Shown here piece by piece: positions 1-8,858 of a stretch of DNA of 64,000 nt. Position numbers and translations under genes: made by a program. The notes under the pieces are model-generated. The model was given only the letters and a program-made list of their open reading frames with translations, had not been told where the DNA came from and ran no database searches. How positions within the stretch are numbered: the stretch's first letter is position 1; the number at the start of each line of letters is the position of its first letter. This stretch comes from Halomonas borealis (GTDB taxonomy: Bacteria; Pseudomonadota; Gammaproteobacteria; Pseudomonadales; Halomonadaceae), in contig NZ_SDMO01000007.1 in NCBI RefSeq assembly GCF_004798905.1, forward strand, positions 124,001 to 188,000, in the 5' to 3' direction.

Positions 1-582
1 CACGGCGCGCTTCTCCTCGCCGGTGATATGCAGGAAGTGGCGCGGGCAGTGGTGCAGCCGATCGGCACTCAGGGTGATCCGTGGCTGCGGCTGGCTCGGC
101 GTGCGCACCGCCACCACCGAGTCGTCGGTGGATAGCGCCAGGGCGAGTTCCTGGCTGTCGGGGAACAACGAGGCGGTGTGGCCATCGCCACCCATGCCCA
201 GGATCACCACACTGGCCGGCCAGTCGAGCGCCGCGAGACGCTCGCTCACCTCGGCCACGCCCTGCTCGGGGGTGGCGGCCGTGCTGGTCAGCGGCACGAA
301 GGTGGCCGCGGCGGCCGCCCCCTGCAGCAGGTGGGCACGCACCAGGCGAGCATTGCTGGCGTCATCGGTCTCGGCCACCCAACGCTCATCGGCCAGCGTC
401 ACGTCGACGCGCGCCCAGGGCAGCCGCATGGCGGCCAGGGCCTCGAAGAAGGGCACCGGGGTCGAGCCGCCGGACACCACCAGCAAGGCGCGCTCGCGCT
501 GGGCCAGGTCGGCTCTCAGGGCCTCGGCCACGGCCTCGGCCAGCTGCCGAGCCAGTTGCTCACGGGATTGACTCATCTCCAT
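1..582 (-). CDS. pgl: 6-phosphogluconolactonase (partial, C-terminus off the window)
   Basis: Hydrolyses 6-phosphogluconolactone to 6-phosphogluconate, the second step of the oxidative pentose phosphate and Entner-Doudoroff routes, in the cytoplasm. The visible 194 residues carry the family signatures ADERWV (about 64-69) and GMGGDGHTASLFP (about 126-138). The usual length is about 235-240 residues, so roughly 45 are missing past the left edge. Two in-frame ATGs lie 6 bp apart (582 and 576). I chose 582 because a GAGGA lies just upstream, while the GGAG before 576 has no spacer. It follows zwf by about 43 bp on the same strand, the usual zwf-pgl pairing, and is presumably co-transcribed under HexR control. 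Confidence 0.95.
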   Translation of the reverse strand, partial: MEMSQSREQLARQLAEAVAEALRADLAQRERALLVVSGGSTPVPFFEALAAMRLPWARVDVTLADERWVAETDDASNARLVRAHLLQGAAAAATFVPLTSTAATPEQGVAEVSERLAALDWPASVVILGMGGDGHTASLFPDSQELALALSTDDSVVAVRTPSQPQPRITLSADRLHHCPRHFLHITGEEKRAV

Positions 583-625
583 CGTCCTCATTGCGGATGG
601 CCTCGGGCCGATAGGCGTCTCGGCG

Positions 626-2134
626 TCAGTAGTCTTCGTACCAGCTGCGGCCGTCCTGGGTGATCATCGCGATCGAGGCGACAGGCCCCCAGGAACCGGC
701 CGGGTAGCGGCGTGGCGGCTCGTCGCGGCTCTCCCAGGCGGCGATCAGGCTGTCACACCACTGCCAGGCATGCTCGACCTCATCGCGGCGCACGAACAGC
801 GCCTGCTGGCCCTTCATGACCTCGAGCAGCAGCCGTTCATAGGCGTCGGGAATCCGCGTCTTGGGAAAGGCGTTGTGGAAGTCCAGGTGCAACGGGCCGC
901 GCCGCAGGCGCATGCCCTTGTCCAGGCCGCTATCCTTGGTCAGCACCTCCAGCGCGATGCCCTCCTCCGGCTGCAGGCGGATCACCAGCTTGTTGGCGGC
1001 CAGGTTGCGCTGGTCGGGGTCGAAGATGTAGTGCGGCTGCTGGCGGAAATGGATGACGATCTGCGACAGCTTCTCCGGCATGCGCTTGCCGGTGCGCAGA
1101 TAGAACGGCACTCCCGCCCAGCGCCAGTTGGCCACCTCGGTCTTCATCGCCACGAAGCTCTCGGTGTGGCTGCCCTGATTGGCGCCTTCTTCCTCGTGGT
1201 AGCCGGGCACGGGCTGGCCGTCGATGGTGCCGGCGATGTACTGGCCGCGCACCACGTCGCGCCCCAGCATCTCGTCGCTGAACGGCTTGAGCGCCTTGAG
1301 CACCTTGACCTTCTCGTCGCGGATGGCATCGGCGTCGAGGTTGGCCGGCGGGTCCATGGCGATCAAGCAGACCAGCTGCAGCAGATGGTTCTGGACCATG
1401 TCACGCAGCTGGCCGGCCTCGTCGAAGTAGCCCCAGCGCCCCTCGATGCCGACCTTCTCGGCCACGCTGATCTCCACATGGGAGATGTGATTCTGGTTCC
1501 ACTGGGTGCCGAACAGCGGATTGGCGAAGCGCATCGCGATCAGGTTCTGGACCGTTTCCTTGCCCAGGTAATGGTCGATGCGATAGACGCGCGACTCGGG
1601 GAACACCGCCCCGATGGCGTCGTTGATCTCGGCGGACGAGGCGAGGTCATAGCCGATCGGCTTTTCCACCACCACCCGACTCTCGGCGTCGAGGCTGCCG
1701 CTGGATTCCAGATGCTGGCAGATATCGCCATAGATCTTGGCACCCACCGACAGATAGACCACCATCGGCCGCTCGATGCCCTGGCGCCAATCGCGAATGG
1801 CGGCGTAGCCATCGGGCTGGGTGAAGTCGAGGGACAGGAAATCGAGCCGCGCCGTGAAGCGGGCGAGCGACTCGCGATCGAGCTCCTCGGCCGCGACATA
1901 GGTCGCCAGGGAAGCCTCGACACGCGCCTTGAAGGCGTCGACATCCAGCTCCTGGCGGGCCAGCCCCAGTAGCCGCGTGGCGGGGTCGAGCAGCCCCTCG
2001 CGCTCCAGATGGAAGAGCGCCGGGAAGAGCTTGCGCTGAGCCAGGTCACCGAGCGCCCCGAACAGGGCCAGGTCGATTGGCGCGCCGACATCGCCGAAGG
2101 CGTGTCCTGCCTGGGGCCGCTTATATTGGCTCAT
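626..2134 (-). CDS. zwf: glucose-6-phosphate 1-dehydrogenase
   Basis: Oxidises glucose 6-phosphate to 6-phosphogluconolactone with NAD(P)+, feeding the Entner-Doudoroff and pentose phosphate pathways. The 502-residue protein has the nucleotide-binding [10 protein letters not shown] (26-35), EKPIG (157-161) and the active-site signature RIDHYLGKE (185-193), and is of normal family length. I prefer the ATG at 2134 (MSQYKRPQ) because GAGGG sits 5 bp upstream; an in-frame ATG at 2146 has no ribosome binding site. It is transcribed divergently from hexR, and pgl follows. A GTTAA-A-TTAAC palindrome lies just upstream of the start and could be a HexR target. Confidence 0.97.
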   Translation of the reverse strand: MSQYKRPQAGHAFGDVGAPIDLALFGALGDLAQRKLFPALFHLEREGLLDPATRLLGLARQELDVDAFKARVEASLATYVAAEELDRESLARFTARLDFLSLDFTQPDGYAAIRDWRQGIERPMVVYLSVGAKIYGDICQHLESSGSLDAESRVVVEKPIGYDLASSAEINDAIGAVFPESRVYRIDHYLGKETVQNLIAMRFANPLFGTQWNQNHISHVEISVAEKVGIEGRWGYFDEAGQLRDMVQNHLLQLVCLIAMDPPANLDADAIRDEKVKVLKALKPFSDEMLGRDVVRGQYIAGTIDGQPVPGYHEEEGANQGSHTESFVAMKTEVANWRWAGVPFYLRTGKRMPEKLSQIVIHFRQQPHYIFDPDQRNLAANKLVIRLQPEEGIALEVLTKDSGLDKGMRLRRGPLHLDFHNAFPKTRIPDAYERLLLEVMKGQQALFVRRDEVEHAWQWCDSLIAAWESRDEPPRRYPAGSWGPVASIAMITQDGRSWYEDY

Positions 2135-2149
2135 GAGCACCCTCATCTG

Positions 2150-2160
2150 GTTAAATTAAC
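2150..2160. promoter_or_regulatory. AT-rich palindrome upstream of zwf, possible HexR half of a divergent control region
   Basis: The sequence GTTAAATTAAC is a perfect 5-bp-arm palindrome about 16 bp before the zwf start codon. It matches about 10 of 15 positions of the HexR-type consensus I recall (TGTAATTAAATTACA). Its placement would block zwf transcription or initiation. The assignment is an inference. Confidence 0.35.
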
Positions 2161-2284
2161 AAAATACTAGCCTATCACGCCGGCCATCTCCAAAAACTTT
2201 GTAAAATTACTACTTGATAAGGAGATGTCGAGGCGCCGGTCACTGGCCGCGACCTCTACGCACGCGCTAGGATAGTGGGCATAA

Positions 2285-2299
2285 TGTAGTTAAATCACC
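2285..2299. promoter_or_regulatory. candidate HexR operator in the hexR-zwf intergenic region
   Basis: TGTAGTTAAATCACC agrees at 12 of 15 positions with the gammaproteobacterial HexR consensus as I recall it (TGTAATTAAATTACA), and at 13 if the fifth position may be G. It lies 64 bp upstream of the hexR start and 150 bp upstream of zwf, where autoregulation and zwf repression would be expected. HexR is usually released by 2-keto-3-deoxy-6-phosphogluconate. Confidence 0.55.
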
Positions 2300-2362
2300 A
2301 CATCATATCGACACACCGGCGGTACCCGACGCCGTAGCCGCCTCACGGAGACTCCCTCGCGC

Positions 2363-3226
2363 ATGGTCAGTCACGATCTGCTGGACCGCATTCGTCGCCG
2401 CCTCGATGAGCTCAACCGATCCGAACGCAAGGTCGCCGACGTCATCCTCGCCGACCCGACCGCCGCCACCAGCATGAGCATCGCCAGCCTGGCGCATGCG
2501 GCCTCGGTCAGCGAACCCACGGTCAATCGCTTCTGCCGCAGCTTCGACGCCAAGGGCTACCCGGACTTCAAGATCAAGCTGGCCCAGAGCCTGGCCGGTG
2601 GCACCCCCTACGTCACCCAGGCGGTAGAGCCCGGCGACGCGGCGCGGGAATACACCGGCAAGATCTTCGGTGCCACCATCGCCGCCCTCGACCTCGCCCG
2701 GCGCGAAGCCGACCCGGTGCGGGTCGAACGCGTGGTCGACTACCTGACCCAAGCCAAGCAGCTGCACTTCTTCGGCCTGGGCGCCTCCGGCGCCGTGGCC
2801 CAGGACGCCCAGCACAAGTTCTTCCGCTTCAACATCCCGGTATCGGCCTATATCGACGTGCTGATGCAGCGCATGATCGCCGCCGCCTGCCACACCGGCG
2901 ACGTGGTGGTGGTCCTCTCCTACACCGGGCGCACCCGCGAGCTGGTCGACATCGCCCAGCTCGCCCGCCACAACGGCGCGGTAGTGCTGGGCATCACCGC
3001 GCCGGGCTCGCCGCTGGCCGACGAGTGCACCGAGACGCTGGCGGTCTCGGCCCCGGAAGACACCGACCACTACATGCCGATGACCTCGCGGATGGTTCAG
3101 CTGGCGTTGATCGACGTGCTGGCCACCGGCGTCACCCTGCGCCGCGGCGAGGACTTCCTGCCCCACCTCAAGCAGATCAAGGACAGCCTGCGCGAGACCC
3201 GCTATCCGATGAACGACGCGGATTGA
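2363..3226 (+). CDS. hexR: HexR, RpiR-family transcriptional regulator of glucose catabolism
   Basis: DNA-binding regulator with an N-terminal RpiR-type helix-turn-helix (about 1-77, including [19 protein letters not shown]) and a C-terminal SIS sugar-phosphate-binding domain (about 120-255, [19 protein letters not shown] and [12 protein letters not shown]). The 287-residue length is typical of HexR. It is divergent from zwf-pgl, the classic arrangement in Pseudomonas and relatives, where HexR represses zwf-pgl-eda and responds to 2-keto-3-deoxy-6-phosphogluconate. The start ATG has GGAG about 13 bp upstream, a rather long spacing. A sugar-acid operon follows convergently, and its aldolase product chemistry overlaps the ligands HexR senses. 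Confidence 0.93.
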   Translation: MVSHDLLDRIRRRLDELNRSERKVADVILADPTAATSMSIASLAHAASVSEPTVNRFCRSFDAKGYPDFKIKLAQSLAGGTPYVTQAVEPGDAAREYTGKIFGATIAALDLARREADPVRVERVVDYLTQAKQLHFFGLGASGAVAQDAQHKFFRFNIPVSAYIDVLMQRMIAAACHTGDVVVVLSYTGRTRELVDIAQLARHNGAVVLGITAPGSPLADECTETLAVSAPEDTDHYMPMTSRMVQLALIDVLATGVTLRRGEDFLPHLKQIKDSLRETRYPMNDAD

Positions 3227-3262
3227 CCCAGCGCCGAGGCGACCGACAGCGGCGCACCCCGA

Positions 3263-3290
3263 CGAGGCGCATACGCCGCCATGCGCCTCG
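3263..3290. terminator. hairpin between convergent hexR and the SMP-30 lactonase gene
   Basis: CGAGGCGCAT pairs perfectly with ATGCGCCTCG around an 8-nt loop, 37 bp after the hexR stop and 10 bp after the convergent lactonase stop. There is no strong T-run, so efficiency is uncertain, but the position suits a bidirectional terminator. Confidence 0.55.
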
Positions 3291-3300
3291 GGAGATCGCG

Positions 3301-4188
3301 TCAACCGAGCCGCAGCGTCGGCTCGGCGAGCCCCGCCACCGAGAGATCGGCAACGAACAGGTCGCCGGCCTCGGGCTCGCGGGCGCGCTGCTCGGCGCTC
3401 ATGCCCTCGCGGGCGGTGGTGACATAGAGCGAGGCCAGCCCTTCGCCGCCGAAGGCGGGGCAGGAAGGCTGGGAAGTAGGCAGGCTGACAGCGCCGATCT
3501 CGCGCCCTTCACGGTCCAGGCGCACCACCTTGCCGGCCCCCCATAGCGCCAGCCACATGGCGCCCTCGGCATCGATCACCGCGCCGTCGGGGTTGCCCTC
3601 ACGCCGCGAGAAGTCCACCCAGGGCTCGGGCTCGCCGACGGGCCAGCCCTCGGCGTCCAGCACCCAGCGATAGACGATGCCGCGCGCGGTATCGGCGAAA
3701 TGCGCATGCTCGCCCTGGGGCGAGAAGCACAGGGCGTTGGGGATGGTCAGCCCGCGTCTCAGGCAAACCAGCTCGCCACGATGCAGCCGATAGAGGCTAC
3801 CGGCGCCGGATTCGGCGGCCTTGCCCATGCTCGACAGCCACAGGCTGCCGTGACGGTCGACGCGGGCGTCGTTGCTGCGGGTCACGGCGTTGTCGGCCTC
3901 GAACCCCATCAGCCGCTCCCGCGCACCGCCGTCCAGATCCAGGCGGCTCAGGCGATCCTCGCCGACCACCAGCATGCCGCCGTCCGCCAGCGGCGCGGCC
4001 AGCGAGGCCATGTGGTCGAGCGCGATCCGGCCCGTCTCGCCGCTCGCCGACGCCAGCCAGTGCAGCCGCTCGGCGAGGATGTCGCACCACACCAGGCGGT
4101 TCGATGCGGCGTGCCACTGCGGCCCCTCGCCCAGTTCACAACCGCTGGCCACGGCGCGGCGCGCCTTCGTCTCTCGTGTCTCACCCAC
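3301..4188 (-). CDS. SMP-30/gluconolactonase-family lactonase of the galactonate operon
   Basis: Six-bladed beta-propeller sugar lactonase of the SMP-30/LRE family (295 residues). The expected divalent-metal ligands are present: E21 in GEGPQW, N151 in TIPNALCFSP and D201 in GNPDG. The family-typical NDxxVDxxG segment is at 106-114. It is the last gene of dgoR-dgoD-dgoK-dgoA and most likely hydrolyses galactono-lactone (or a related aldonolactone) to galactonate, supplying DgoD; the exact lactone is inferred from context. The start is a GTG at 4188 behind GGAGAGGG. It lies 64 bp after dgoA. Confidence 0.85.
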   Translation of the reverse strand: MGETRETKARRAVASGCELGEGPQWHAASNRLVWCDILAERLHWLASASGETGRIALDHMASLAAPLADGGMLVVGEDRLSRLDLDGGARERLMGFEADNAVTRSNDARVDRHGSLWLSSMGKAAESGAGSLYRLHRGELVCLRRGLTIPNALCFSPQGEHAHFADTARGIVYRWVLDAEGWPVGEPEPWVDFSRREGNPDGAVIDAEGAMWLALWGAGKVVRLDREGREIGAVSLPTSQPSCPAFGGEGLASLYVTTAREGMSAEQRAREPEAGDLFVADLSVAGLAEPTLRLG

Positions 4189-4252
4189 GACCCTCTCCTC
4201 TCCCGTTGATGATGCTCGCCTGCCCGACGCATGGCGATGGCGTCGCTGCTCG

Positions 4253-4858
4253 CTATTCCCCGGCGCTGCGCCAGGCGGCGATCAGCTCACGGGCTCGCTC
4301 ACCCACCTGCTCGGCGGTGAGCCCGGGGCGGTAGAGCGCGCTGCCGAGCCCGGCGCCATCCACGCCCGCGGCCCGCCACTGGGCGAAGTTATCGGCGCCG
4401 ATGCCGCCGACGGCATAGAGCTCGGTGCCCGGCGGCAGCACGGCCCGCACCGCCTTCATGCCCTCCAGGCCGACCTGCACCGCCGGGAACAGCTTGAGCG
4501 CCGTGGCGCCGGCGTCCAAGGCATCGAAGGCCTCGGAGGGCGTGACGATGCCCGGATAAGAGGCCATGCCCAGCCGGCGGGTCTCTTCGATCACCGCCGG
4601 GCGACAATTGGGCGAGACGATCATCCGCCCGCCGACGGCATGCACGTCGCGCACCTGCTCGGCCGTCAGCACGGTGCCGGCGCCCACCTCGGCACGCCCG
4701 CCCAGCGCCTCCACCAGGCGGCGGATGCTCTCCAGCGGCTGGGGGGAGTTCAGCGGCACCTCGAGGCGCTCGAGGCCGGCGGCGAGCAGTGCCTCGCCGA
4801 CCGCGACGGCCTCGTCGGGGGTGATGCCGCGCAGGATACCGATCAACGGAAGGGACAT
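4253..4858 (-). CDS. dgoA: 2-dehydro-3-deoxy-6-phosphogalactonate aldolase
   Basis: Class I KDPG/KDPGal aldolase. It cleaves 2-dehydro-3-deoxy-6-phosphogalactonate to pyruvate and glyceraldehyde 3-phosphate, the last step of the De Ley-Doudoroff pathway. The 201 residues carry the Schiff-base lysine K122 in ATALKLFPA and the catalytic glutamate E33 in LEVPLNSPQ. The LNSPQ and GAGLGSALYRPG segments resemble E. coli DgoA more than Eda. I chose the ATG at 4858 (MSLPLIGIL), with AGGAG 9 bp upstream. An in-frame ATG at 4882 would add 8 residues but has no ribosome binding site. It follows dgoK by about 16 bp. Confidence 0.93.
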   Translation of the reverse strand: MSLPLIGILRGITPDEAVAVGEALLAAGLERLEVPLNSPQPLESIRRLVEALGGRAEVGAGTVLTAEQVRDVHAVGGRMIVSPNCRPAVIEETRRLGMASYPGIVTPSEAFDALDAGATALKLFPAVQVGLEGMKAVRAVLPPGTELYAVGGIGADNFAQWRAAGVDGAGLGSALYRPGLTAEQVGERARELIAAWRSAGE

Positions 4859-4874
4859 GGGGTAAGGCTCCTGT

Positions 4875-5840
4875 TCAGTCATGGTCGAGGGCGGCTCGGG
4901 CCAGGCCGAGGCCGGCCAGCACCGCGCGTTGGTTGGCGATGATCTCGCTTTCGTGACCCAGCGCCGAGAGCGCCAGGGCATAGCGCCGGCACAGCGCCTC
5001 GCCGCCGATCAGCCGCACGCGCTGAGCGTCGTCCAGGCCACGACAGGCGCCGGCCAGCTCCAGGCCGATGGCGAGCCCCGAGAGCCGCGCGGCCAGCACC
5101 GCGCCGCGAGCCTCGCCACTCGGCAAGGCCTCGTCGAGCAGGTCCATGGCGCGCAGCCCGAACAGCTGCCGGGTGAAGGCCTCGGGCGCGGCGACCACCT
5201 CCGTCACCGCGGTGGTGAAGGCCTCGCGGCAGGCCGAGTCAGCCAGGTCGTCTTCGCCCAGCGAATGGGCCAACACCGAGCGCTCGGCCAAGAGCCGATA
5301 GAGCTCACCGGTCATGAAGGTATGAAAGCGCTCTACCCGGCCCGCCTGCAGGGTCGCCCACTTGGCGTGGGTGCCGGGCAGGCACACCGGCCCGGAGACT
5401 CCCGGTTCGAGGGCCGCCAGCCCGGCCAGCTGCGTCTCTTCGCCGCGCATCACGTCGAAACCGCCGGCCTCCCCGCCCTGGCAGAGCCCCGGCAGCAGGT
5501 GCACATCGAGGCGCGCGTCTTCGGTGTCTGGCCGCGCCGCACCCTGGGCCAGGGCGTCGAGCGCGCGGGGCACCGGACGATACGGCGCCTCGCGCCAGCC
5601 CTGGCGGGCGCCGGCCATGCCGCATACCAGTACCGGCGTGCGCCCCTCGACGGGCAGCCAATCGCCGATGGCGGCCAGCAGCGCCGGCTCGTAGTCGGCC
5701 GGGGCGAGGTCCAGCATGCCGCGGGCGGCCTCGACCTCGGCCAGCACCTCGCCGCCGTCGGCGAGGGCCCAGGCACGCAGGTTGCTGGAGCCCCAGTCGA
5801 CGGCGACCCAGGCCAGGCGTTGTGGAATCGATGTCTCCAT
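4875..5840 (-). CDS. dgoK: 2-dehydro-3-deoxygalactonokinase
   Basis: Phosphorylates 2-dehydro-3-deoxygalactonate with ATP to the 6-phosphate used by DgoA. The 321-residue ASKHA-fold kinase shows the phosphate-1 motif VAVDWGSSNLRAWAL (about 12-26) and the DgoK segments GEETQLAG and CLPGTHAKWA. The start was set at 5840 (METSIPQ), 5 bp after GGAGG; an ATG directly before it at 5843 is only 2 bp from the same motif. It lies 11 bp after dgoD and 16 bp before dgoA, so the genes are translationally close-packed in one operon. Confidence 0.93.
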   Translation of the reverse strand: METSIPQRLAWVAVDWGSSNLRAWALADGGEVLAEVEAARGMLDLAPADYEPALLAAIGDWLPVEGRTPVLVCGMAGARQGWREAPYRPVPRALDALAQGAARPDTEDARLDVHLLPGLCQGGEAGGFDVMRGEETQLAGLAALEPGVSGPVCLPGTHAKWATLQAGRVERFHTFMTGELYRLLAERSVLAHSLGEDDLADSACREAFTTAVTEVVAAPEAFTRQLFGLRAMDLLDEALPSGEARGAVLAARLSGLAIGLELAGACRGLDDAQRVRLIGGEALCRRYALALSALGHESEIIANQRAVLAGLGLARAALDHD

Positions 5841-5851
5841 CATGGCCTCCC

Positions 5852-7000
5852 TTACCATTCGGCGATCGAGCCGTCCTCGTGGGTCCACACCGGGTTGCGC
5901 CAGCGATGGCCCACCTTGGCGCGCTCCTCGACGAAGGCCTCGTCGATCTCGACCCCCAGCCCTGGGCCCTGGGGAATGGCGCAGAAGCCGTCCTCGATGC
6001 TGAGTGCCGACTTGTCGACCAGGTAATCGAGTACGTCGTTGTCCTTGTTGTAGTGAATGCCCATGCTCTGTTCCTGGATGAAGGCATTGTGGCTGACCGC
6101 ATCCACGTGCAGCGAGGTGGCGAGCGTCAGCGGGCCGAGCGGGCAGTGCGGCGCCATCGCCACGTCATGGGCCGAGGCCAGGACGGCGATCTTCAGGCCC
6201 TCGCTGATGCCGCCGCAATGGGAAAGGTCGGGCTGGACGATGTCGATCATGCCGTCGGCCAGCAGGTCGCGGAACTCGAAGCGGGTGTGCAACCGCTCAC
6301 CGGTGGCCAGCGGATAACCGAGCCCGCCGGCGATGTGTTTGAGGCACGGCAGGTGCTCGGGGGCCACCGGCTCCTCGACGAACATCGGGTGGAAGGGCTC
6401 CAGCTCGCGCAAAAGCGCCTTGGCCATGGGCCGGTGCACGCGGCCGTGGAAGTCGATGCCGATGCCGACATCCGGGCCCACCGCCTCGCGGGCCTCGGCG
6501 ACCCGCGCCACGGCCTCGTCGACCTTGCGATGGCTGTCGACGATCTGCATCTCCGGCGTGCCGTTCATCTTGAAGGCGGTGAACCCCTGGTCGACCAGGG
6601 TCTTGGCGCCGGCGCCCACGTCGCTCGGACGGTCGCCGCCGGTCCAGGCGTACATGCGCATCTTGTCGCGCACCGCGCCGCCCAGCAGCTGGTGCACGGG
6701 CACTCCCAGGTCACGACCCTTGAGGTCCCACAGCGCCTGATCGATGCCGGCAATGGCGCTCATCAGGATCGGCCCGCCACGGTAGAAGCCGGCGCGATAC
6801 ATGACATTCCACAGGTGCTCGATGCGATGCGGGTCCTCGCCGATCAGGTAGTCGGACAGCTCATGGACCGCGGCCTCGACGGTGGCGGCGCGGCCCTCGA
6901 TGACCGGCTCGCCCCAGCCATAGGCGCCCTCGTCGGTCTCGATCTTGAGAAACAACCAGCGCGGCGGCACCTGCCAGGTCTTGAGTCGGGTGATCTTCAT
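5852..7000 (-). CDS. dgoD: galactonate dehydratase
   Basis: Enolase-superfamily (mandelate racemase group) enzyme that dehydrates D-galactonate to 2-dehydro-3-deoxygalactonate. The residues fall at the positions known from E. coli DgoD: metal ligands D183 (GIDFHGRVH), E209 (VEEPV) and E235 (GERLHTRF), and acid/base histidines H185 and H285 (APHCPLGP). The length of 382 residues is exactly the family size. AGGAGCCTTGC precedes the ATG. It is the first enzyme gene after dgoR in the minus-strand operon. Assignment to galactonate rather than another acid sugar is strong because dgoK and dgoA follow. Confidence 0.96.
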   Translation of the reverse strand: MKITRLKTWQVPPRWLFLKIETDEGAYGWGEPVIEGRAATVEAAVHELSDYLIGEDPHRIEHLWNVMYRAGFYRGGPILMSAIAGIDQALWDLKGRDLGVPVHQLLGGAVRDKMRMYAWTGGDRPSDVGAGAKTLVDQGFTAFKMNGTPEMQIVDSHRKVDEAVARVAEAREAVGPDVGIGIDFHGRVHRPMAKALLRELEPFHPMFVEEPVAPEHLPCLKHIAGGLGYPLATGERLHTRFEFRDLLADGMIDIVQPDLSHCGGISEGLKIAVLASAHDVAMAPHCPLGPLTLATSLHVDAVSHNAFIQEQSMGIHYNKDNDVLDYLVDKSALSIEDGFCAIPQGPGLGVEIDEAFVEERAKVGHRWRNPVWTHEDGSIAEW

Positions 7001-7048
7001 GCAAGGCTCCTTGTCATTGAACGTGGACGGCCGCCATGGCGGCCGTCG

Positions 7049-7801
7049 CTATCGATCGGCGCGGACGCCGGTCGCGGTGTCGAGCGCCAGGTCTCGAGCG
7101 GTGAGCCCCAGCACCTCGCGGGCGGCCCGGGCGGCGCGTGTTCCGTCGCCGTCGCGGATCGCCGCGAGCACCGCCGCGTGGCGACCCAGGCTGTCACCGA
7201 GGCCGCCGTCGCCGCGGGCGGGCCGTTGGGAGTGCTGGACCAGGGCGAGGATCGACGGGCGCAGGAGATGGCCCATCTGGCGCCACACCAGGTTGTGGCT
7301 GGCCTCGTAGATCGCCTCGTGGAAGGCCACATCATATTCCACGTGCTGCGCGGCCTGGCCCGGCGCCTCGGCGGTCTCCGACATGCCGCGGAAGGCCGCC
7401 TCGAGGCGCGCCAGATCGTCGGCGTCGGCGGCCCCCGCGGCCAGCTCCGCCACCACCGGCTCCGCGGAGTGGCGGAAGGCCAGCAGCTCGCGCACCAGCT
7501 GCGGCTGGGGCCGTTCGAGACCGACCAGCCAGTCGCTCATCTGCGGGTCGAGCAGATGCCAGTCGCCGACCTCGCGCACCCGGGTGCCGCGCCCGGCGGT
7601 GCGCTCGAGCAGCCCGGCGGCGGTCAGGGCGGCCAGCGCGTTGCGCACCAGGTTACGGCTGACGGTGAAATGCGCGGCGAGGTCGAGCTCCTTGGGGAAA
7701 GCCTCGCCGGGTAGCCAGCGACCGCCGAGCAGCGCCCGGGCCAACCGCCGAGCCAAAGCATCGGCACCCCCCTGATGGGGACCAAGTGACTCGAGACTCA
7801 T
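7049..7801 (-). CDS. dgoR: DgoR-like GntR/FadR-family regulator
   Basis: Transcriptional regulator with an N-terminal winged helix (about 18-80, VSRNLVRNALAALTAAGLLE) and a C-terminal FadR/FCD all-helical ligand domain with metal-binding-type residues (DVAFHEAIYEASHN, then a histidine in GRHAAVL). The 250-residue protein starts at the ATG at 7801, 6 bp after GAGGAG. It leads the dgoDKA-lactonase operon. DgoR-type proteins repress dgo genes and are released by galactonate. A CTGACA-N7-TGTCAG inverted repeat about 65 bp upstream is the likely operator, implying autoregulation of the whole operon. Confidence 0.85.
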   Translation of the reverse strand: MSLESLGPHQGGADALARRLARALLGGRWLPGEAFPKELDLAAHFTVSRNLVRNALAALTAAGLLERTAGRGTRVREVGDWHLLDPQMSDWLVGLERPQPQLVRELLAFRHSAEPVVAELAAGAADADDLARLEAAFRGMSETAEAPGQAAQHVEYDVAFHEAIYEASHNLVWRQMGHLLRPSILALVQHSQRPARGDGGLGDSLGRHAAVLAAIRDGDGTRAARAAREVLGLTARDLALDTATGVRADR

Positions 7802-7860
7802 CGCGGGCTCCTCTCGCTGTCGCCCCACGCCGCCGGGGTTTCCGAGGGTGCGACCGAAAA

Positions 7861-7883
7861 ATGTCTGACATTTACCCTGTCAG
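7861..7883. promoter_or_regulatory. inverted-repeat operator upstream of dgoR
   Basis: ATGTCTGACAT (7861-7871) is an 11-bp perfect palindrome. Its CTGACA arm (7865-7870) also pairs with TGTCAG (7878-7883) across 7 bp. It lies 60-80 bp before dgoR and 120 bp before the divergent PhnD-like gene. The short dyads fit a GntR/FadR-type site. Binding by DgoR is inferred from position. Confidence 0.5.
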
Positions 7884-8003
7884 TGTAAGTCGAACGATGC
7901 CGCCGCGTCATGCGCCTTTGGTCCAATGGATTCCCGAGACCGAGCTTGCCAGGCCCGCCCCCAACCACAACAATAGCGGCTTCGATTCCCTAGGAGACCG
8001 CCC

Positions 8004-8858
8004 ATGCGCTGGTTCGCCGCTTCCTTCGCCGCCCTCGCCCTGTTCGCCCAGGGCGCGGCGGCCGACACCTTCCGCTTCACCGCCATCCCCGACGAGGACC
8101 AGTCGCGCCTGGTCGAGCGCTTCTCCCAGGTGGCGGACTATCTCGAGCAGCGGCTCGGCGTCGAGGTGGAGTACGTGCCGGTGAAGTCCTACGGCGCGGC
8201 GGTCAGTGCCTTTCGCAACGACCAGGTCCAGCTGGCCTGGTTCGGCGGCCTCTCCGGCGTTCAGGCGCGCCGCCTGGTGCCGGGCTCCCAGGCGCTCGCC
8301 CAGGGCGCCGAGGACGCGGCGTTCAAGACCTACTTCATCGCCCATGACTCCACCGGCCTCGAGCCCGGCGAGACGCTGCCCGACGCCGTCGAGGACATGA
8401 GTTTCACCTTCGGCTCGCGGACCTCCACCTCCGGCCGCCTGATGCCCGACTACTACCTGCATCAGCGCTTCGACGAGGCCCCCGACGAGCTCTTCTCGCG
8501 GGTCGGCTTCTCCGGCGACCACACCCGTACCATCGCCCTGGTCGAGGCCGGCACCTACCAGCTGGGTGCGGTCAATTACGCGGTGTGGGAGGCCGCGGTG
8601 GAAGACGGTCGCGTCGACACCGATCAGGTGCAGGTGATCTGGTCCACTCCGACCTATCCGGACTACCAGTGGACCCTGCGCGGCGATGCCGACGAGCGCT
8701 ACGGCGATGGCTTCTCCGACCGCGTGCGCCAGGCGTTGCTCGAGATGGATGACCCGGCGCTGCTCGATAGCTTCCCGCGCTCGGCCTTCATTCCCGCCGA
8801 CAACGCCATGTACACGCCGATCGAGGACGTGGCGGAAGAGCTCGGCCTGCTACGCTGA
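8004..8858 (+). CDS. PhnD-like periplasmic binding protein (selenate/phosphonate-type ABC transporter)
   Basis: Periplasmic solute-binding component of an ABC importer. It has a signal peptide (MRWFAASFAALALFAQGAAA, cleaved before DTFRFTA) and a PhnD-type fold: AIPDEDQSRLVERFSQVADYLEQRLG, the substrate-loop FTFGSRTSTSGRLMPDYY, and TPTYPDYQW. The 284 residues resemble the family often annotated as putative selenate ABC transporter binding protein. I cannot tell selenate, phosphonate or another oxyanion from sequence. AGGAG lies 7 bp upstream. The gene overlaps the ATPase start by one base and is first in a three-gene operon divergent from dgoR. Confidence 0.85.
   Translation: MRWFAASFAALALFAQGAAADTFRFTAIPDEDQSRLVERFSQVADYLEQRLGVEVEYVPVKSYGAAVSAFRNDQVQLAWFGGLSGVQARRLVPGSQALAQGAEDAAFKTYFIAHDSTGLEPGETLPDAVEDMSFTFGSRTSTSGRLMPDYYLHQRFDEAPDELFSRVGFSGDHTRTIALVEAGTYQLGAVNYAVWEAAVEDGRVDTDQVQVIWSTPTYPDYQWTLRGDADERYGDGFSDRVRQALLEMDDPALLDSFPRSAFIPADNAMYTPIEDVAEELGLLR

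Noticed and set aside
770..1972. Plus-strand open frame of 400 codons opposite zwf
   Set aside because: Antisense shadow; zwf carries all G6PDH signatures.
5822..7714. Plus-strand open frame of 630 codons opposite dgoD and dgoR
   Set aside because: It runs antisense to two genes with full catalytic and DNA-binding motifs. Its His/Gly/Ala/Gln-rich translation is typical of an antisense frame in high-GC DNA and has no recognisable domain.
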